A stretch of 64,000 nucleotides of DNA from Rhizobium freirei PRF 81 (GCF_000359745.1 NZ_AQHN01000072.1:62001-126000), one strand, 5' to 3'. Counted from the stretch's first letter, positions 51,709 to 61,747 are shown. Notes: generated by a model not told the origin, from the sequence alone. Program-made: numbers and translations.

Positions 51709-52104
51709 GTGAACGAAGTTATTGACCAGATCGCGACCAAAGCCGGCATCGCTCCCGACCTCGCGGAGAAGGCCGTCGGCATGATTCTCAGCTTCCTGCA
51801 GCGCGAGGCTCCGGATGGCCCCGTGACCAAGATGATTGAAGCCTTTCCCGGCGCAACCGATCTGGTCGCGCAATATGGCGGCGATCAGGGTTCGGGCGGC
51901 GGCCTTCTCGGCGGTCTGTTGAACGCGGTCGGCGCCGGCGGCGGCATCATGGGCCTCGGCCAGCAGCTGATGAGCACCGGCCTCGGCATGGGCGACATTA
52001 CCTCGCTTGCAAAGGAAACGGTCGCGACCGCCCGCCAATATGCCGGCAACGAAGTCGTCGACGAAGTCGTGAATTCCGTTCCAGGCTTGAGCCAGTTCAT
52101 CTAA
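51709..52104 (+). CDS. Small glycine-rich helical protein, GTG start
   Basis: A 131-residue protein, not firmly recognised. The first 45 residues (VIDQIATKAGIAPDLAEKAVGMILSFLQREAP) and the last 40 (ITSLAKETVATARQYAGNEVVDEVVNSVPGLSQFI) are amphipathic helices. Between them is a flexible GGDQGSGGGLLGGLLNAVGAGGG stretch. It resembles small DUF2267/DUF2780-type proteins, but I am not sure. AGGAGG five bases before the GTG fixes the start. It is followed by a strong bidirectional terminator. Confidence 0.75.
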   Translation: MNEVIDQIATKAGIAPDLAEKAVGMILSFLQREAPDGPVTKMIEAFPGATDLVAQYGGDQGSGGGLLGGLLNAVGAGGGIMGLGQQLMSTGLGMGDITSLAKETVATARQYAGNEVVDEVVNSVPGLSQFI

Positions 52105-52124
52105 TCGGTATTACCGCCGATAGT

Positions 52125-52157
52125 AAAAAGCCCCGCGGTGATGCCGTGGGGCTTTTT
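52125..52157. terminator. Bidirectional rho-independent terminator
   Basis: AAAAAGCCCC (52125-52134) pairs with GGGGCTTTTT (52148-52157), enclosing a further GCGG/CCGT stem. It lies between the convergent 51709 gene and zwf. Confidence 0.93.
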
Positions 52158-52203
52158 GTTGGTATGAAGGACCGGCGCTCATAGACACCGGCCCGTTTCA
52201 ACC

Positions 52204-53724
52204 TCAAACCCTCCTGCCGCTCGACGCCCCTTCGATCTGATGCCATTTGCGGCCGTCGCGTTCGATGAGCTCGTCGGCGCAGGCAGGGCCGGTGCTGCCG
52301 GGGGCGTAAGGGTCGGGCTTGCCGCCTTCGGCCCAGAGATCGAGGAAAGGCTGCACGGCCGCCCAGCCCGCCTCGATGCCGTCAGCGCGCTGGAAGAGCG
52401 TCTGGTCGCCAACGAAGAGTTCGTAGAACAGGCTTTCATAGCCGGTCTGCTTGCCGATGTCGAAGCTGTCGGCATAGCGGAAGTCGAGCGAAACGGGCGC
52501 GGTTTTCAGTACCATGCCCGGCGACTTGATCGAGATTTCCATGTCCAGGCCCTCGTCGGGCTGCACCTGGATGATCAGCCTGTTGGGCGGCAGGTCCGGG
52601 CTCGAGCCCTGGCGGGGGAACTGCGCGAAAGGCACCTGCCGGAAGGTGATGACCACTTCCGTATCGCGTGCCTTCATCGCCTTGCCGGTGCGCAGATAGA
52701 AGGGCACGCCGGCCCAGCGCCACGTATCGACGAAGAGCTTCAGCGCGACGAAGGTTTCCGTATCGCTGTCGGGCGCGACGTCGGCAGTCTGCGTATAAGC
52801 ATGCAGATCCCTGCCATTTAGCGGGCCGGCCATATAGGCGCCGCGTACCCCGTTCTTGGCAGCTTCCTCCTGCGAATAATGCCGCAGTGCCTTTAGAACC
52901 TTGGCTTTTTCGTTGCGGATCGATTCCGCGTCGAAGCTGTTCGGCGGCTCCATGGCCACCATCGCGAGGAGCTGGAAGAGATGATTCGGCACCATGTCGC
53001 GCAAGGCGCCGGTCGCGTCGTAGAATTTGCCGCGGAGGCCAACATCCACGAGTTCGGCCGCCGTGATCTGGACATGGTCGATATAGTTGTTGTTCCAGAG
53101 CGCCTCGATCATCATGTTCGCAAAGCGCGTCGTCATGATGTTCTGGACGGTTTCCTTGCCGAGGAAGTGATCGATGCGATAAATCTGGCTTTCATCGGCA
53201 TGATTGAGCAGTCGCGCGTTCAACGCCTGCGCCGAGGCAAGATCGCGGCCGAAGGGCTTTTCGATCGCGATGCGGCGGAAGGCGCCCGTTGTTTCATCCG
53301 TCAGGCCATTCTCCGACAGCTTTTCGGCGATATCTCCGAAGAAACTTGGCGGTACGGCGAAATAGAAGGCCGCGTTGGCGCTTTGTGCATGCGAAAGGTA
53401 ATTCGCGATTTCCCTATAGACGGCGTTCTGGGTGAAGTCGCCCGAGATGTAGCTGACGCGCTTCCGCAGGCTTTGCCATGCGTCTCTCCGCTCCGGATCG
53501 TCGATGTCGCCGGACGTTTTCAAAAACGCGTCCAGACGCTCCAGCAGCATGTCGACACCGCCAGTCTCGATGCCGACGCCAAGGATATGCAGATCCTCCC
53601 CCACAAGCCCGCTGCGAGTCATGTTGATCAGAGTCGGAATAAGAAGACGGCGGGTGAGATCGCCCGTGGCGCCGAAGATCACGAAAGTCAGTGGCGGGGC
53701 GGGTGCGACGTCGGGGGTGGTCAT
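52204..53724 (-). CDS. zwf: Glucose-6-phosphate 1-dehydrogenase
   Basis: Oxidises glucose 6-phosphate to 6-phosphogluconolactone with NADP(H), feeding the Entner-Doudoroff and pentose phosphate routes. The 506 residues have the cofactor site FVIFGATGDLTRRLL and the catalytic signature RIDHFLGKE. AIEKPFGRDL is also present. pgl and edd are not adjacent, unlike the usual rhizobial zwf-pgl-edd cluster, so this may be a second copy. AAGGAG precedes the start. Confidence 0.95.
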   Translation of the reverse strand: MTTPDVAPAPPLTFVIFGATGDLTRRLLIPTLINMTRSGLVGEDLHILGVGIETGGVDMLLERLDAFLKTSGDIDDPERRDAWQSLRKRVSYISGDFTQNAVYREIANYLSHAQSANAAFYFAVPPSFFGDIAEKLSENGLTDETTGAFRRIAIEKPFGRDLASAQALNARLLNHADESQIYRIDHFLGKETVQNIMTTRFANMMIEALWNNNYIDHVQITAAELVDVGLRGKFYDATGALRDMVPNHLFQLLAMVAMEPPNSFDAESIRNEKAKVLKALRHYSQEEAAKNGVRGAYMAGPLNGRDLHAYTQTADVAPDSDTETFVALKLFVDTWRWAGVPFYLRTGKAMKARDTEVVITFRQVPFAQFPRQGSSPDLPPNRLIIQVQPDEGLDMEISIKSPGMVLKTAPVSLDFRYADSFDIGKQTGYESLFYELFVGDQTLFQRADGIEAGWAAVQPFLDLWAEGGKPDPYAPGSTGPACADELIERDGRKWHQIEGASSGRRV

Positions 53725-53895
53725 GAGCGCTTCTCCTTGCGACGGCCATAAAGGGGGCTTCTGGACGACATCGACTATCTCCTCGGAGCTATTGCTGTTT
53801 CAGCTTTGGCTGCTTGTGTTCTAGCGCGGGCCGACGCCGGTTGTCGATGGGATCGACGCACCGCCGTCGGCAGACTTTGGCGAGGGACTGGCTGC

Positions 53896-54666
53896 CTATT
53901 TTTTCACGGCAACCAGGAAGAGGCGAGGGAAGCGCAGCAGCACCTTGCCGTCGACAAGCGGCGGATAGGCTTTCTCGATATGTTCCAGATATTCGGCCGC
54001 GAAAGCGTCGCGATGGTCAGCGCCGGCATGGTCGAGATAGGGACGCAAGCCCGTACCCTTCACCCATTCGACGATGGCAGCCGCATTCTCAAGCGCATGA
54101 TTGTAATTGGTATGCCAGATATCCAGTCGGGCCGACTTGCCGATCAGCCTGTTGTAATAGGCCGACGGTGCGGGAAGGGGATTGCGGCGCACGCTCTTCT
54201 TGGCAAAGGCCTCGCTCCACGGGCCGTTCTTGCCGGTTTCCTCCATCATCAGATGGCTTGGCTCGGTCAGATTGTCGGGCATCTGCACGGCAAGCACGCC
54301 GCCGGGCTTCAGCCCATCCATCAGACGGTCGAGAATATCGAGATGGTTCGGCAGCCACTGAAAGACGGCATTGGCAAAGAGGAGGTCGACGGGCTCATCG
54401 GGACGCCAGCTTGCGAGATCGGCCTTGGCGAAGGCCGTGCCCGGCATGCGCTTGCGCGCGGCTTCCAGCATGTTGTCGTCGCTATCGAGGCCGGAGACGC
54501 CGGCCGTGCCGTATCGCTCGACGATCAGTTCCGTCGAATTGCCGGGGCCGCAACCAAGGTCGATCGCACGCTCCACGCGCTCCAGCGGCACCTGCGCCAG
54601 CAGATCGCGTGCGGGGCGCGTGCGTTCATCCTCGAATTTCACATATTGGCCGGCAGACCATGCCAT
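53896..54666 (-). CDS. tam: Trans-aconitate 2-methyltransferase
   Basis: An AdoMet-dependent methyltransferase of 256 residues. Motif I is DLGCGPGNSTELI, followed by the acidic GLDSDDNM loop. The Tam-type FANAVFQWLPNH and a TNYNHALENAAAIVEWVKGTGLRPYLD region match the family. It detoxifies trans-aconitate formed from the TCA-cycle intermediate. It lies 15 bases after the TerC-CBS gene, probably as one transcript. Confidence 0.9.
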   Translation of the reverse strand: MAWSAGQYVKFEDERTRPARDLLAQVPLERVERAIDLGCGPGNSTELIVERYGTAGVSGLDSDDNMLEAARKRMPGTAFAKADLASWRPDEPVDLLFANAVFQWLPNHLDILDRLMDGLKPGGVLAVQMPDNLTEPSHLMMEETGKNGPWSEAFAKKSVRRNPLPAPSAYYNRLIGKSARLDIWHTNYNHALENAAAIVEWVKGTGLRPYLDHAGADHRDAFAAEYLEHIEKAYPPLVDGKVLLRFPRLFLVAVKK

Positions 54667-54681
54667 GAGCCTATCCTCTTC

Positions 54682-56241
54682 CTAGATTGCATATTCCAAC
54701 GGTTGAATCCGGACCTTGTCGATATTTCGGCCATTGAGTTTGACCACTTCGAAGGCGAGTCGGCCAGAGTTGAAGCGCTCGCCCTCGTGCGGCAAGTGAC
54801 CGAGACCCCACAGGATGAAGCCGGCGAGCGTCGAATAGCGATCGCTCTCGTCGACGAGGTCGATGCCGACCAGTTTCGAGAGGTGACGAATGTCGATCCA
54901 TCCGTCGACGGTCAGCGATCCGTCCTCGCCCTTGTCGATCGTCAGCCGCTCGTCCTCCTCGCCGGGGAATTCGCCGGCGATGGCCTCAAAGAGATCCGTC
55001 GTCGTCACCAGTCCTTCGATTTCGCCATATTCGTCGAGGACCAGCGCCATGGCCTGATTCTGGTGGCGCAGCCGCTCCATCAGCTTGAGCACGCTGATGC
55101 TCTCATGCACGGCGAGCGGCTGGCGGATGGAGCGCTCCAGATCGATCTCGCCCTTTTCCATCAGGTCGCGCAGGACGTCGCGTGCGCTGGCGATGCCGAT
55201 GAAATTGTCGAGGCTGCCGCGGACGACCGGGAAGCGCGAATGGCCGATCTCGATGACACGGCGTTGCTGCTCCTCGCGCGGCTTGTCGAGGTCGAGCCAG
55301 ACGATATCCGTGCGCGGCGTCATGATCGAGCGCGCCGAGCGGTCGGCAAGCGTCAGCACGCCATGGATCATGTCCTTCTCCTCGGTGGAGAACACCTCTT
55401 CGCTGACGGTCTGCTCGGCCGTCTTTTCCGCTGTCTCGCCGAGCGCAGCCTGCGGCCGCTTGGCGCCGAGAAGGCCGAGCACGGCATCGGCGGTGCGATT
55501 GCGGATATTGCTTGGCGTAATCAGCCGCTCCTTGTTGCGGCGGGCAAGCTGGTTCAGCGTCTCGATGATGATCGAGAAGCCGATGGCGGCATAGAGATAG
55601 CCCTTCGGCACATGGAAGCCGAAGCCTTCGACGACGAGCGAGAAACCGATCATCATCAGGAAGCCGAGGCAGAGGATGACCACGGTCGGATGTTTCGAAA
55701 CGAAGGCCATCAGCGGCTTCGACAGGAACAGCATGACGCCGACCGCGAAGATCACGGCAACCATCATGATGGAGAGCTCCTGCACCATGCCCACGGCCGT
55801 GATGACACTGTCGAGCGAGAAGATCGCGTCGAGCACGACGATCTGCACGATCACCTGCCAGAAGACGGCGTGAACGAGCTTCTTTTCGCCCTGCGCCTCA
55901 TGCCCTTCCAGCCGTTCATGCAGCTCCATCGTGCCCTTGAACAACAGGAACAGGCCGCCGAAAATCAGGATGAGGTCGCGGCCGGACAGGCCAAAGCCCC
56001 AGACGGAGAGCAGCGGCGCCGTCAGCGTCACCACCCAGGCGATCGAGGCGAGGAGTGCCAGGCGGATGATGAGGGCCAGCGCCAGGCCGATCATGCGTGC
56101 GGCATCGCGCTGGTGCGGCGGCAGCTTGTCGGCCAGAATCGCGATGAAAACGAGATTGTCGATACCGAGAACAATCTCGAGAACGATCAGGGTAGCAAGA
56201 CCGATCCAGGCGGAAGGGTCGGATATCCAGTCGAAGATCAT
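54682..56241 (-). CDS. TerC-family membrane protein with CBS and CorC/HlyC domains
   Basis: A 519-residue protein. The N-terminal half has about seven helices with the TerC acidic motifs LEIVLGIDN (21-29) and VVLDAIFSLDS. Two CBS domains (about 295-420, including IMTPRTDIVWLDLDK) and a CorC/HlyC-type C-domain (DGSLTVDGWIDIRHLSKLVG) follow. YegH/YoaE proteins share this layout. Metal or ion efflux is likely. The start is the ATG at 56241, after a TTG. tam lies downstream. Confidence 0.9.
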   Translation of the reverse strand: MIFDWISDPSAWIGLATLIVLEIVLGIDNLVFIAILADKLPPHQRDAARMIGLALALIIRLALLASIAWVVTLTAPLLSVWGFGLSGRDLILIFGGLFLLFKGTMELHERLEGHEAQGEKKLVHAVFWQVIVQIVVLDAIFSLDSVITAVGMVQELSIMMVAVIFAVGVMLFLSKPLMAFVSKHPTVVILCLGFLMMIGFSLVVEGFGFHVPKGYLYAAIGFSIIIETLNQLARRNKERLITPSNIRNRTADAVLGLLGAKRPQAALGETAEKTAEQTVSEEVFSTEEKDMIHGVLTLADRSARSIMTPRTDIVWLDLDKPREEQQRRVIEIGHSRFPVVRGSLDNFIGIASARDVLRDLMEKGEIDLERSIRQPLAVHESISVLKLMERLRHQNQAMALVLDEYGEIEGLVTTTDLFEAIAGEFPGEEDERLTIDKGEDGSLTVDGWIDIRHLSKLVGIDLVDESDRYSTLAGFILWGLGHLPHEGERFNSGRLAFEVVKLNGRNIDKVRIQPLEYAI

Positions 56242-56576
56242 CAATGTGCAAGTTTGGCGCCGGCCGGGATGGGCCTGCCAATTCTTTCCTTCTGTTTGTC
56301 GAGTGAGATGCCGCGCGCCAATGCCACCGCGCGGCCTGTACAGCCGTCGCTATCCGGATCGTTATTTGTCGGGCCGGCTTTCCTGGAGCAGGAACTATAA
56401 GGCTCGCTGTCGGGCATGGGCGGCAATCTGGACACGAAATGACATTTTCGCAAGGGCATCGAATGAACGAGTCTATCCGGATTGCATGACAGTTTTTCAA
56501 AAATATCTCATCGTCGCCCGGTTGAACCGGGCGAAGTGGGTCAATCTTGAGGTTTGGTGCTCCTTGAGGGCCGCGT
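56242..56576. other. 335-base region upstream of the TerC-CBS gene
   Basis: No gene is supported on either strand: the short open frames lack Shine-Dalgarno sequences and family similarity. It should contain the promoter of the TerC-CBS/tam transcript and the 3' end of the alcohol dehydrogenase mRNA. Confidence 0.4.
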
Positions 56577-57617
<1,041 letters not shown>

Positions 57618-57944
57618 CGGCGTTCTCCCTGTTTGCCTGCCGTCGGTCCGATCAATCATTTTTCCTGATGGACCCATTCGTCAAGCTGTTGTTTCGACGC
57701 ATGAAAATTGCGCTATGAATGCGGTATCGGGCGCTTTGTTGCAAATGGATTTTGCCGCGCAGTTTCTGCTTGACCCTGAGATTGTGCGGTTATTTGCTCC
57801 TAGAACCGGATGATTTTAGGTCCTTGGACCTGAAATCTGAATCCGCTCTGGAATCAAAGAAGTAGAGCATGATGTCGCCCGAAAACCGCGCACACTTTTC
57901 GGCATCATGCTCTAGCCAATTAAGAGATAAGAGAGGAAGCTACC
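57618..57944. other. 327-base divergent gap holding a repeat
   Basis: The gap between the divergent alcohol dehydrogenase and aminotransferase genes holds the family B repeat (separate entry) in its right half. The left half shows nothing I can name. Confidence 0.5.
57812..57914. repeat. Rhizobial palindromic intergenic repeat, family B, copy 2
   Basis: Two structures lie side by side. GATTTTAGGTCC (57812-57823) pairs with GGACCTGAAATC (57826-57837) with one G-T wobble. TAGAGCATGATG (57863-57874) and CCGAAAA (57879-57885) pair with TTTTCGG (57896-57902) and CATCATGCTCTA (57903-57914), leaving a TCGC bulge. The loop core, read on the minus strand as AAAAGTGTGCGCGGTTTT, matches the 7.27 kb copy. 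It ends 30 bases before the aminotransferase ATG. Confidence 0.82.
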
Positions 57945-58832
57945 ATGGCAGTCGATACGTCGCCCCGCTCCACCACCTGGACCTATGTCGAAGGAGAGTG
58001 GCTCTCCGGCAATCCGCCGCTCATCGGGCCGACGTCGCACGCTATGTGGCTGGCCTCAACGGTGTTTGACGGCGCTCGCTGGTTCGATGGCATCGCACCC
58101 GATCTCGATCTGCATTGCCGGCGCGTCAACCGCTCCGCAGTCGCCATGGGGCTGAAGCCGGTCAAGACGGCTGAGGAAATCGAAGCGCTCGCCTGGGAAG
58201 GCATCAGGAAATTCGACGGCAAGACGCCGATCTACATCAAGCCGATGTACTGGGGCGAGCATGGCTCGGCCGGCAGTGTCGTCGCCGTCGATCCGGAATC
58301 GACGCGTTTCGCGCTGTGCCTGTTCGAAGCGCCGCTTGGCGGCAATGGCGGCGTCACGCTCACCGTTTCGCCCTTCCGCCGCCCGTCGCCAGAAACGGCG
58401 ATGACCGACGCCAAGGCCGGCTCGCTCTATCCGAACAGCGGCCGCATGATTCTGGAAGCGAAGAGGCGCGGCTTCGACAATGCGCTCGTCTGCGACATGA
58501 ACGGCAACGTCGCCGAGACCGCCGCATCCAACGTCTTCATGGTCAAGGACGGCATCGTCTACACGCCGATCGCCAACCGCACCTTCCTCGCCGGCATCAC
58601 GCGCGCCCGCGTCATCGGCCTGCTGCGCCAGGAAGGTTTCGACGTTCGCGAGGAAACGCTCACCGTGGAGCAGTTCAAGGCGGCCGACGAGGTTTTCACG
58701 ACGGGCAACTATTCCAAGGTCGTCGGCGTCAAGCGCCTGGACGATCGCGAATTCCAGGAGGGGCCGGTCACCCGCAAGGCGCTGGAGCTTTACATGAACT
58801 GGGCGCACGGCCGCAGCGCCAGCGAAGAGTGA
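57945..58832 (+). CDS. ilvE: Branched-chain amino acid aminotransferase (class IV)
   Basis: A fold-type IV PLP enzyme of 295 residues that interconverts leucine, isoleucine and valine with their oxoacids. TVFDGARWFDG is the N-terminal hallmark, and the lysine of DAKAGSLYPNSGR is the expected Schiff-base residue. AETAASNVFMVKDG and FTTGNYSKVVGV bind the cofactor phosphate. GAGAGGAAG precedes the ATG. A D-amino acid or aminodeoxychorismate-type role is less likely. It may feed the leucine operon at 30.4 kb. Confidence 0.88.
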   Translation: MAVDTSPRSTTWTYVEGEWLSGNPPLIGPTSHAMWLASTVFDGARWFDGIAPDLDLHCRRVNRSAVAMGLKPVKTAEEIEALAWEGIRKFDGKTPIYIKPMYWGEHGSAGSVVAVDPESTRFALCLFEAPLGGNGGVTLTVSPFRRPSPETAMTDAKAGSLYPNSGRMILEAKRRGFDNALVCDMNGNVAETAASNVFMVKDGIVYTPIANRTFLAGITRARVIGLLRQEGFDVREETLTVEQFKAADEVFTTGNYSKVVGVKRLDDREFQEGPVTRKALELYMNWAHGRSASEE

Positions 58833-58901
58833 GCTTATGGCCCCACGCGCTCTATCAACTCGATCGATCGCATGGGGCAGACATATGCCGAGGCTTCGTC
58901 G

Positions 58902-60140
58902 TTAGCTCGCTGGTTTCGCTTCCTTCTTCGGGCTCACCCACCAGCAATAGATGGCGCCGAGCGCGAGCAGCACGCAGGTGCCGAGGAACACGGCGGGCAT
59001 GCCGATGCGCCCGCCGACGAAACCACCCATGACCGGGCCTGCCACCTGACCGACATATTGCGACGAGATGGACAGGCCGAGGATGCTGCCAGTCGCAGTA
59101 TCCGGAACGTTATGCCGGATGACGGCGGTGATGCAGGGCAGAAGCCCTCCGAGCGCTATGCCCATCAGGAAGCGCAGGGCGATCAGTTGCCAGGCAGACG
59201 TGACGAAAGCCTGCGGGATGAGCAGCAGCGCCGCGACGGCAAGGGCCGCCATGATGACGCTCCAGTAGCCGATGCGGTCGGCGAGCTTGCCGAGCCAGGA
59301 GGCCGACAGGATGCTGCCGAGTGCCGCAGCGGCCATGACGACACCGGAGACCATCGTCACCTGTGCGTTTGTGACGAACTGTGCGACGTAAACCGTTATG
59401 ATCGGTTCGATCGACATATTGGCGAGCATCAAAAGCAGGCCGAGCGACAGCATGGCGATGACCGGGCGCTTGTCCGGAATGGAGGCCCAGCTGCCGCTTG
59501 CCTTCGCCGCCTTCTTTCGCGCCGTGGATTTCTCTTCCTTGATCAGGAAGGTCGTCGCCAGGAAGGTGAAGAAGATCACGCCGCCGGCCAGCAGGAACGT
59601 GCCGCGAATACCAATAATCGGCGGCAGCGCGCCGCCGATCAGCGGTCCGACAAGGTTGCCGGCCATGATGCCGGCGGACAGCGTGCCCAGTGCCCAGGCC
59701 GAGCGATGCTTCGGCGTCTGCGCCGCCACCAGCACCATCGATCCCGAGGCATAGCCGCCGGCAAGGCCGGTGAACAGGCGCAGCGCCACCAGCTGCCAGA
59801 CATTGCCGGCCATGCCCATCAGCGAGATGGCGACCGTCATGCCGAGGCTGGCGCGGATCAGCATCAGCTTGCGGCCGTAAATATCGCCGAGCCGCCCCCA
59901 GAGCGGCGCAACGATGGCGGCGGCAAAGAAGGTGGCGCCGTAGGCGATGCCCGACCATTGCACGATCGCCGCCTTGTCGCTGACGCCGAGCTCCTCGACA
60001 TAGAGCGGCAGGAAGGGGAGCAGCAATGTCATCGCCACGATCGTCGTGAACGAGCCGACGAGGCATATGATCAGGTTCCGCATCCAATGAGCGGTTTCCC
60101 GCTCGGCCGGTGCGGCTGCGTCCCATCTCGTCTCGGTCAT
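58902..60140 (-). CDS. MFS transporter (12-helix)
   Basis: A 412-residue major facilitator protein with about 12 helices. Motif A is GRLGDIYGRKLMLI after helix 2, and GIMAGNLVGPLIGG is the antiporter motif C. A long basic loop with STARKKAAKASG lies between the halves. It resembles MdtG/TetA-type drug efflux. Its start overlaps the PEBP gene stop by four bases (ATGA), so the two are coupled. Confidence 0.9.
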   Translation of the reverse strand: MTETRWDAAAPAERETAHWMRNLIICLVGSFTTIVAMTLLLPFLPLYVEELGVSDKAAIVQWSGIAYGATFFAAAIVAPLWGRLGDIYGRKLMLIRASLGMTVAISLMGMAGNVWQLVALRLFTGLAGGYASGSMVLVAAQTPKHRSAWALGTLSAGIMAGNLVGPLIGGALPPIIGIRGTFLLAGGVIFFTFLATTFLIKEEKSTARKKAAKASGSWASIPDKRPVIAMLSLGLLLMLANMSIEPIITVYVAQFVTNAQVTMVSGVVMAAAALGSILSASWLGKLADRIGYWSVIMAALAVAALLLIPQAFVTSAWQLIALRFLMGIALGGLLPCITAVIRHNVPDTATGSILGLSISSQYVGQVAGPVMGGFVGGRIGMPAVFLGTCVLLALGAIYCWWVSPKKEAKPAS

Positions 60141-60823
60141 TTCTCGGCCTTTGCATTCAATGTGTAGAACAGTTCCTGGCTGCCCGATGCCAGAATGTGA
60201 CCCTTCGCGGCGGCGAGCAGATCGGCGCGGATGAAGAGGTCGGGAAGGTTCAGTCGGTCGACATCGAGCGCATAAACGGTGACGTGGTAGCTATGGATAC
60301 GCGCGTCATTCCAGGGCGGGCAGGCGCCCATATAACCGCCATGCGGCCCATCCTTCAAGTTGCCGCCGCCCGCGCCGTTTTGGCCGCGCCGCCCATAGGC
60401 CGTGCGCTCGAGCGGCAGGCCATTGGCTGAGGGGCCGTTTCCGTCCATGCCTTCAGCAAGGCTGGTGCGCGATGCGGGGATATCGGCCAGAACCCAGTGG
60501 ACGAATTCCATCCGCTTGAAATTCTTTGGGATGGTCTTGTCCGCCTTGTTGAACAGCGAGAAATCGGTGGGCACGTCGGGGTCTACCATCGTCAGCGCAT
60601 AGGAGCGCGTCCCCTTCGGCCCCTTCGACCAGGACACGGCCAGGCTCTTGTTCGGCCCAGGCGCTGACTTGTCGGCTCCCGTCGAAATGCAGGAGGCGTT
60701 TTCGGGGAGCAGCATCTGGCCGCTGCTCTTTGCGAAGGTCACCGTGAGATCGGCCGATAGGGCCGGGGTGGCGGCAACTGCGGCGATGACGATGGCGTTC
60801 AGAGCTTTGAGCATGGATTTCAT
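60137..60823 (-). CDS. Secreted YbhB/YbcL-type phosphatidylethanolamine-binding-like protein
   Basis: A 228-residue PEBP-family protein. A Sec signal MKSMLKALNAIVIAAVAATPALSA ends in an AxA-like cut before DLTVTF. The ligand-pocket blocks TMVDPDVP and FVHWVLADIP are conserved, as is GACPPWNDARIHSYHVTVYALD. It likely acts in the periplasm; the ligand is unknown. It overlaps the MFS gene by four bases. An AraC gene lies upstream in the same direction. Confidence 0.88.
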   Translation of the reverse strand: MKSMLKALNAIVIAAVAATPALSADLTVTFAKSSGQMLLPENASCISTGADKSAPGPNKSLAVSWSKGPKGTRSYALTMVDPDVPTDFSLFNKADKTIPKNFKRMEFVHWVLADIPASRTSLAEGMDGNGPSANGLPLERTAYGRRGQNGAGGGNLKDGPHGGYMGACPPWNDARIHSYHVTVYALDVDRLNLPDLFIRADLLAAAKGHILASGSQELFYTLNAKAEK

Positions 60824-60931
60824 AATGTTGCCCTTTCATGTTGCGGCTCCTGTGAGCCTTCGAGGACAGGGTTTAACAAATTCGCGCCGAACGCCGGCGC
60901 ACGAAAACGCTCAAAGTTCTGCCTGAAACGC

Positions 60932-61747
60932 TCACGCGCTGCGCAGTCGATCGGCGAAGCGGCGAGGGGAGCGATAGCCGGTGGCAAGGGCGGCTTCGCG
61001 CAGCGAAAGCCCGTCTTCGGCAAGAAGGGCCGTTGCCAGCGCCACGCGCTCGCTTGCCAGCACATCGCGCAGGGAGGCACCTTCGCGCGACAGCCGCCGC
61101 CGCAGCGTGGCGTTGCTTGTGCCGAGTTCGGCGGCGATGAGATCGGCCGTCCAGGGGCGGTCTGGCTGCCAGCGCACCAGTGCCCGCACCGCCTCGGCTG
61201 TGGTCTCGGGCGAGCCGGGGAGAGCGCCGCGCATTCCGAGCACCATGAGGATTTCGAGAAGCCTGTGCTCGATCAAAGGGATCGGCATGTTGCCCTCAGC
61301 AATGCCTTCACCGGCATGGCTGATGGCCGCTGCCAGCAATGGATCAAGCGGCAACTCTGCCTGCGTGGCGATCTGGGCAGGTGGAAATGCCTTTGCCGCC
61401 CGTCTCGTCAATTCCTCGGGAAAGGTAATGAAGATTGCCCGATAGACGCCGGTCTGCGGGTCGGGATCGTTGACGACATCGCCGCTCCAGCCGGCCGGCA
61501 GCACGATGACAGTACCGGCCGCAAAGTGCCGCTGCCGCCCCATGCTGACGATTTCCTTGGAACCTTCGAGGATGGCGACGATTGAGACCTGTGAAAAGGC
61601 TGAGCCGGCAATGCGCTCGCGTTCGCGCGTGACGAAGGTGAAAAGCGTGGAATAGCTGCCGATGCCGGTCGGTGCGACCGTCGGGCGGTTATCCTTTGCC
61701 GCCAGGCGGCGCAGCTTTTCCAGCATCTGATGATGGGCCTCGGACAC
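60932..61747 (-). CDS. AraC-family transcriptional regulator
   Basis: A protein of 271 residues with an N-terminal cupin-like sensing domain (VSIVAILEGSKEIVSMGRQRHFAAGTVIVLPAG) and a C-terminal double HTH. The first HTH is WTADLIAAELGTSNATLRRRL and the second LSLREAALATGYRSPRRFADRLR. The family is the small AraC group with a short sensor. The start is placed at GTG 61747 because AGGAAG lies nine bases upstream; a TTG at 61810 would add 21 residues. It likely controls the PEBP/MFS pair downstream. Confidence 0.82.
   Translation of the reverse strand: MSEAHHQMLEKLRRLAAKDNRPTVAPTGIGSYSTLFTFVTRERERIAGSAFSQVSIVAILEGSKEIVSMGRQRHFAAGTVIVLPAGWSGDVVNDPDPQTGVYRAIFITFPEELTRRAAKAFPPAQIATQAELPLDPLLAAAISHAGEGIAEGNMPIPLIEHRLLEILMVLGMRGALPGSPETTAEAVRALVRWQPDRPWTADLIAAELGTSNATLRRRLSREGASLRDVLASERVALATALLAEDGLSLREAALATGYRSPRRFADRLRSA

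Noticed and set aside
53806..56400. Long open frame antisense to tam and the TerC-CBS gene
   Set aside because: It lacks any family motif and mirrors two well-supported genes; a codon-bias artefact.
58840..58878. GCCCCA/TGGGGC inverted repeat between the aminotransferase and MFS genes as a terminator
   Set aside because: The six-base stem has a 27-base loop and no T run.
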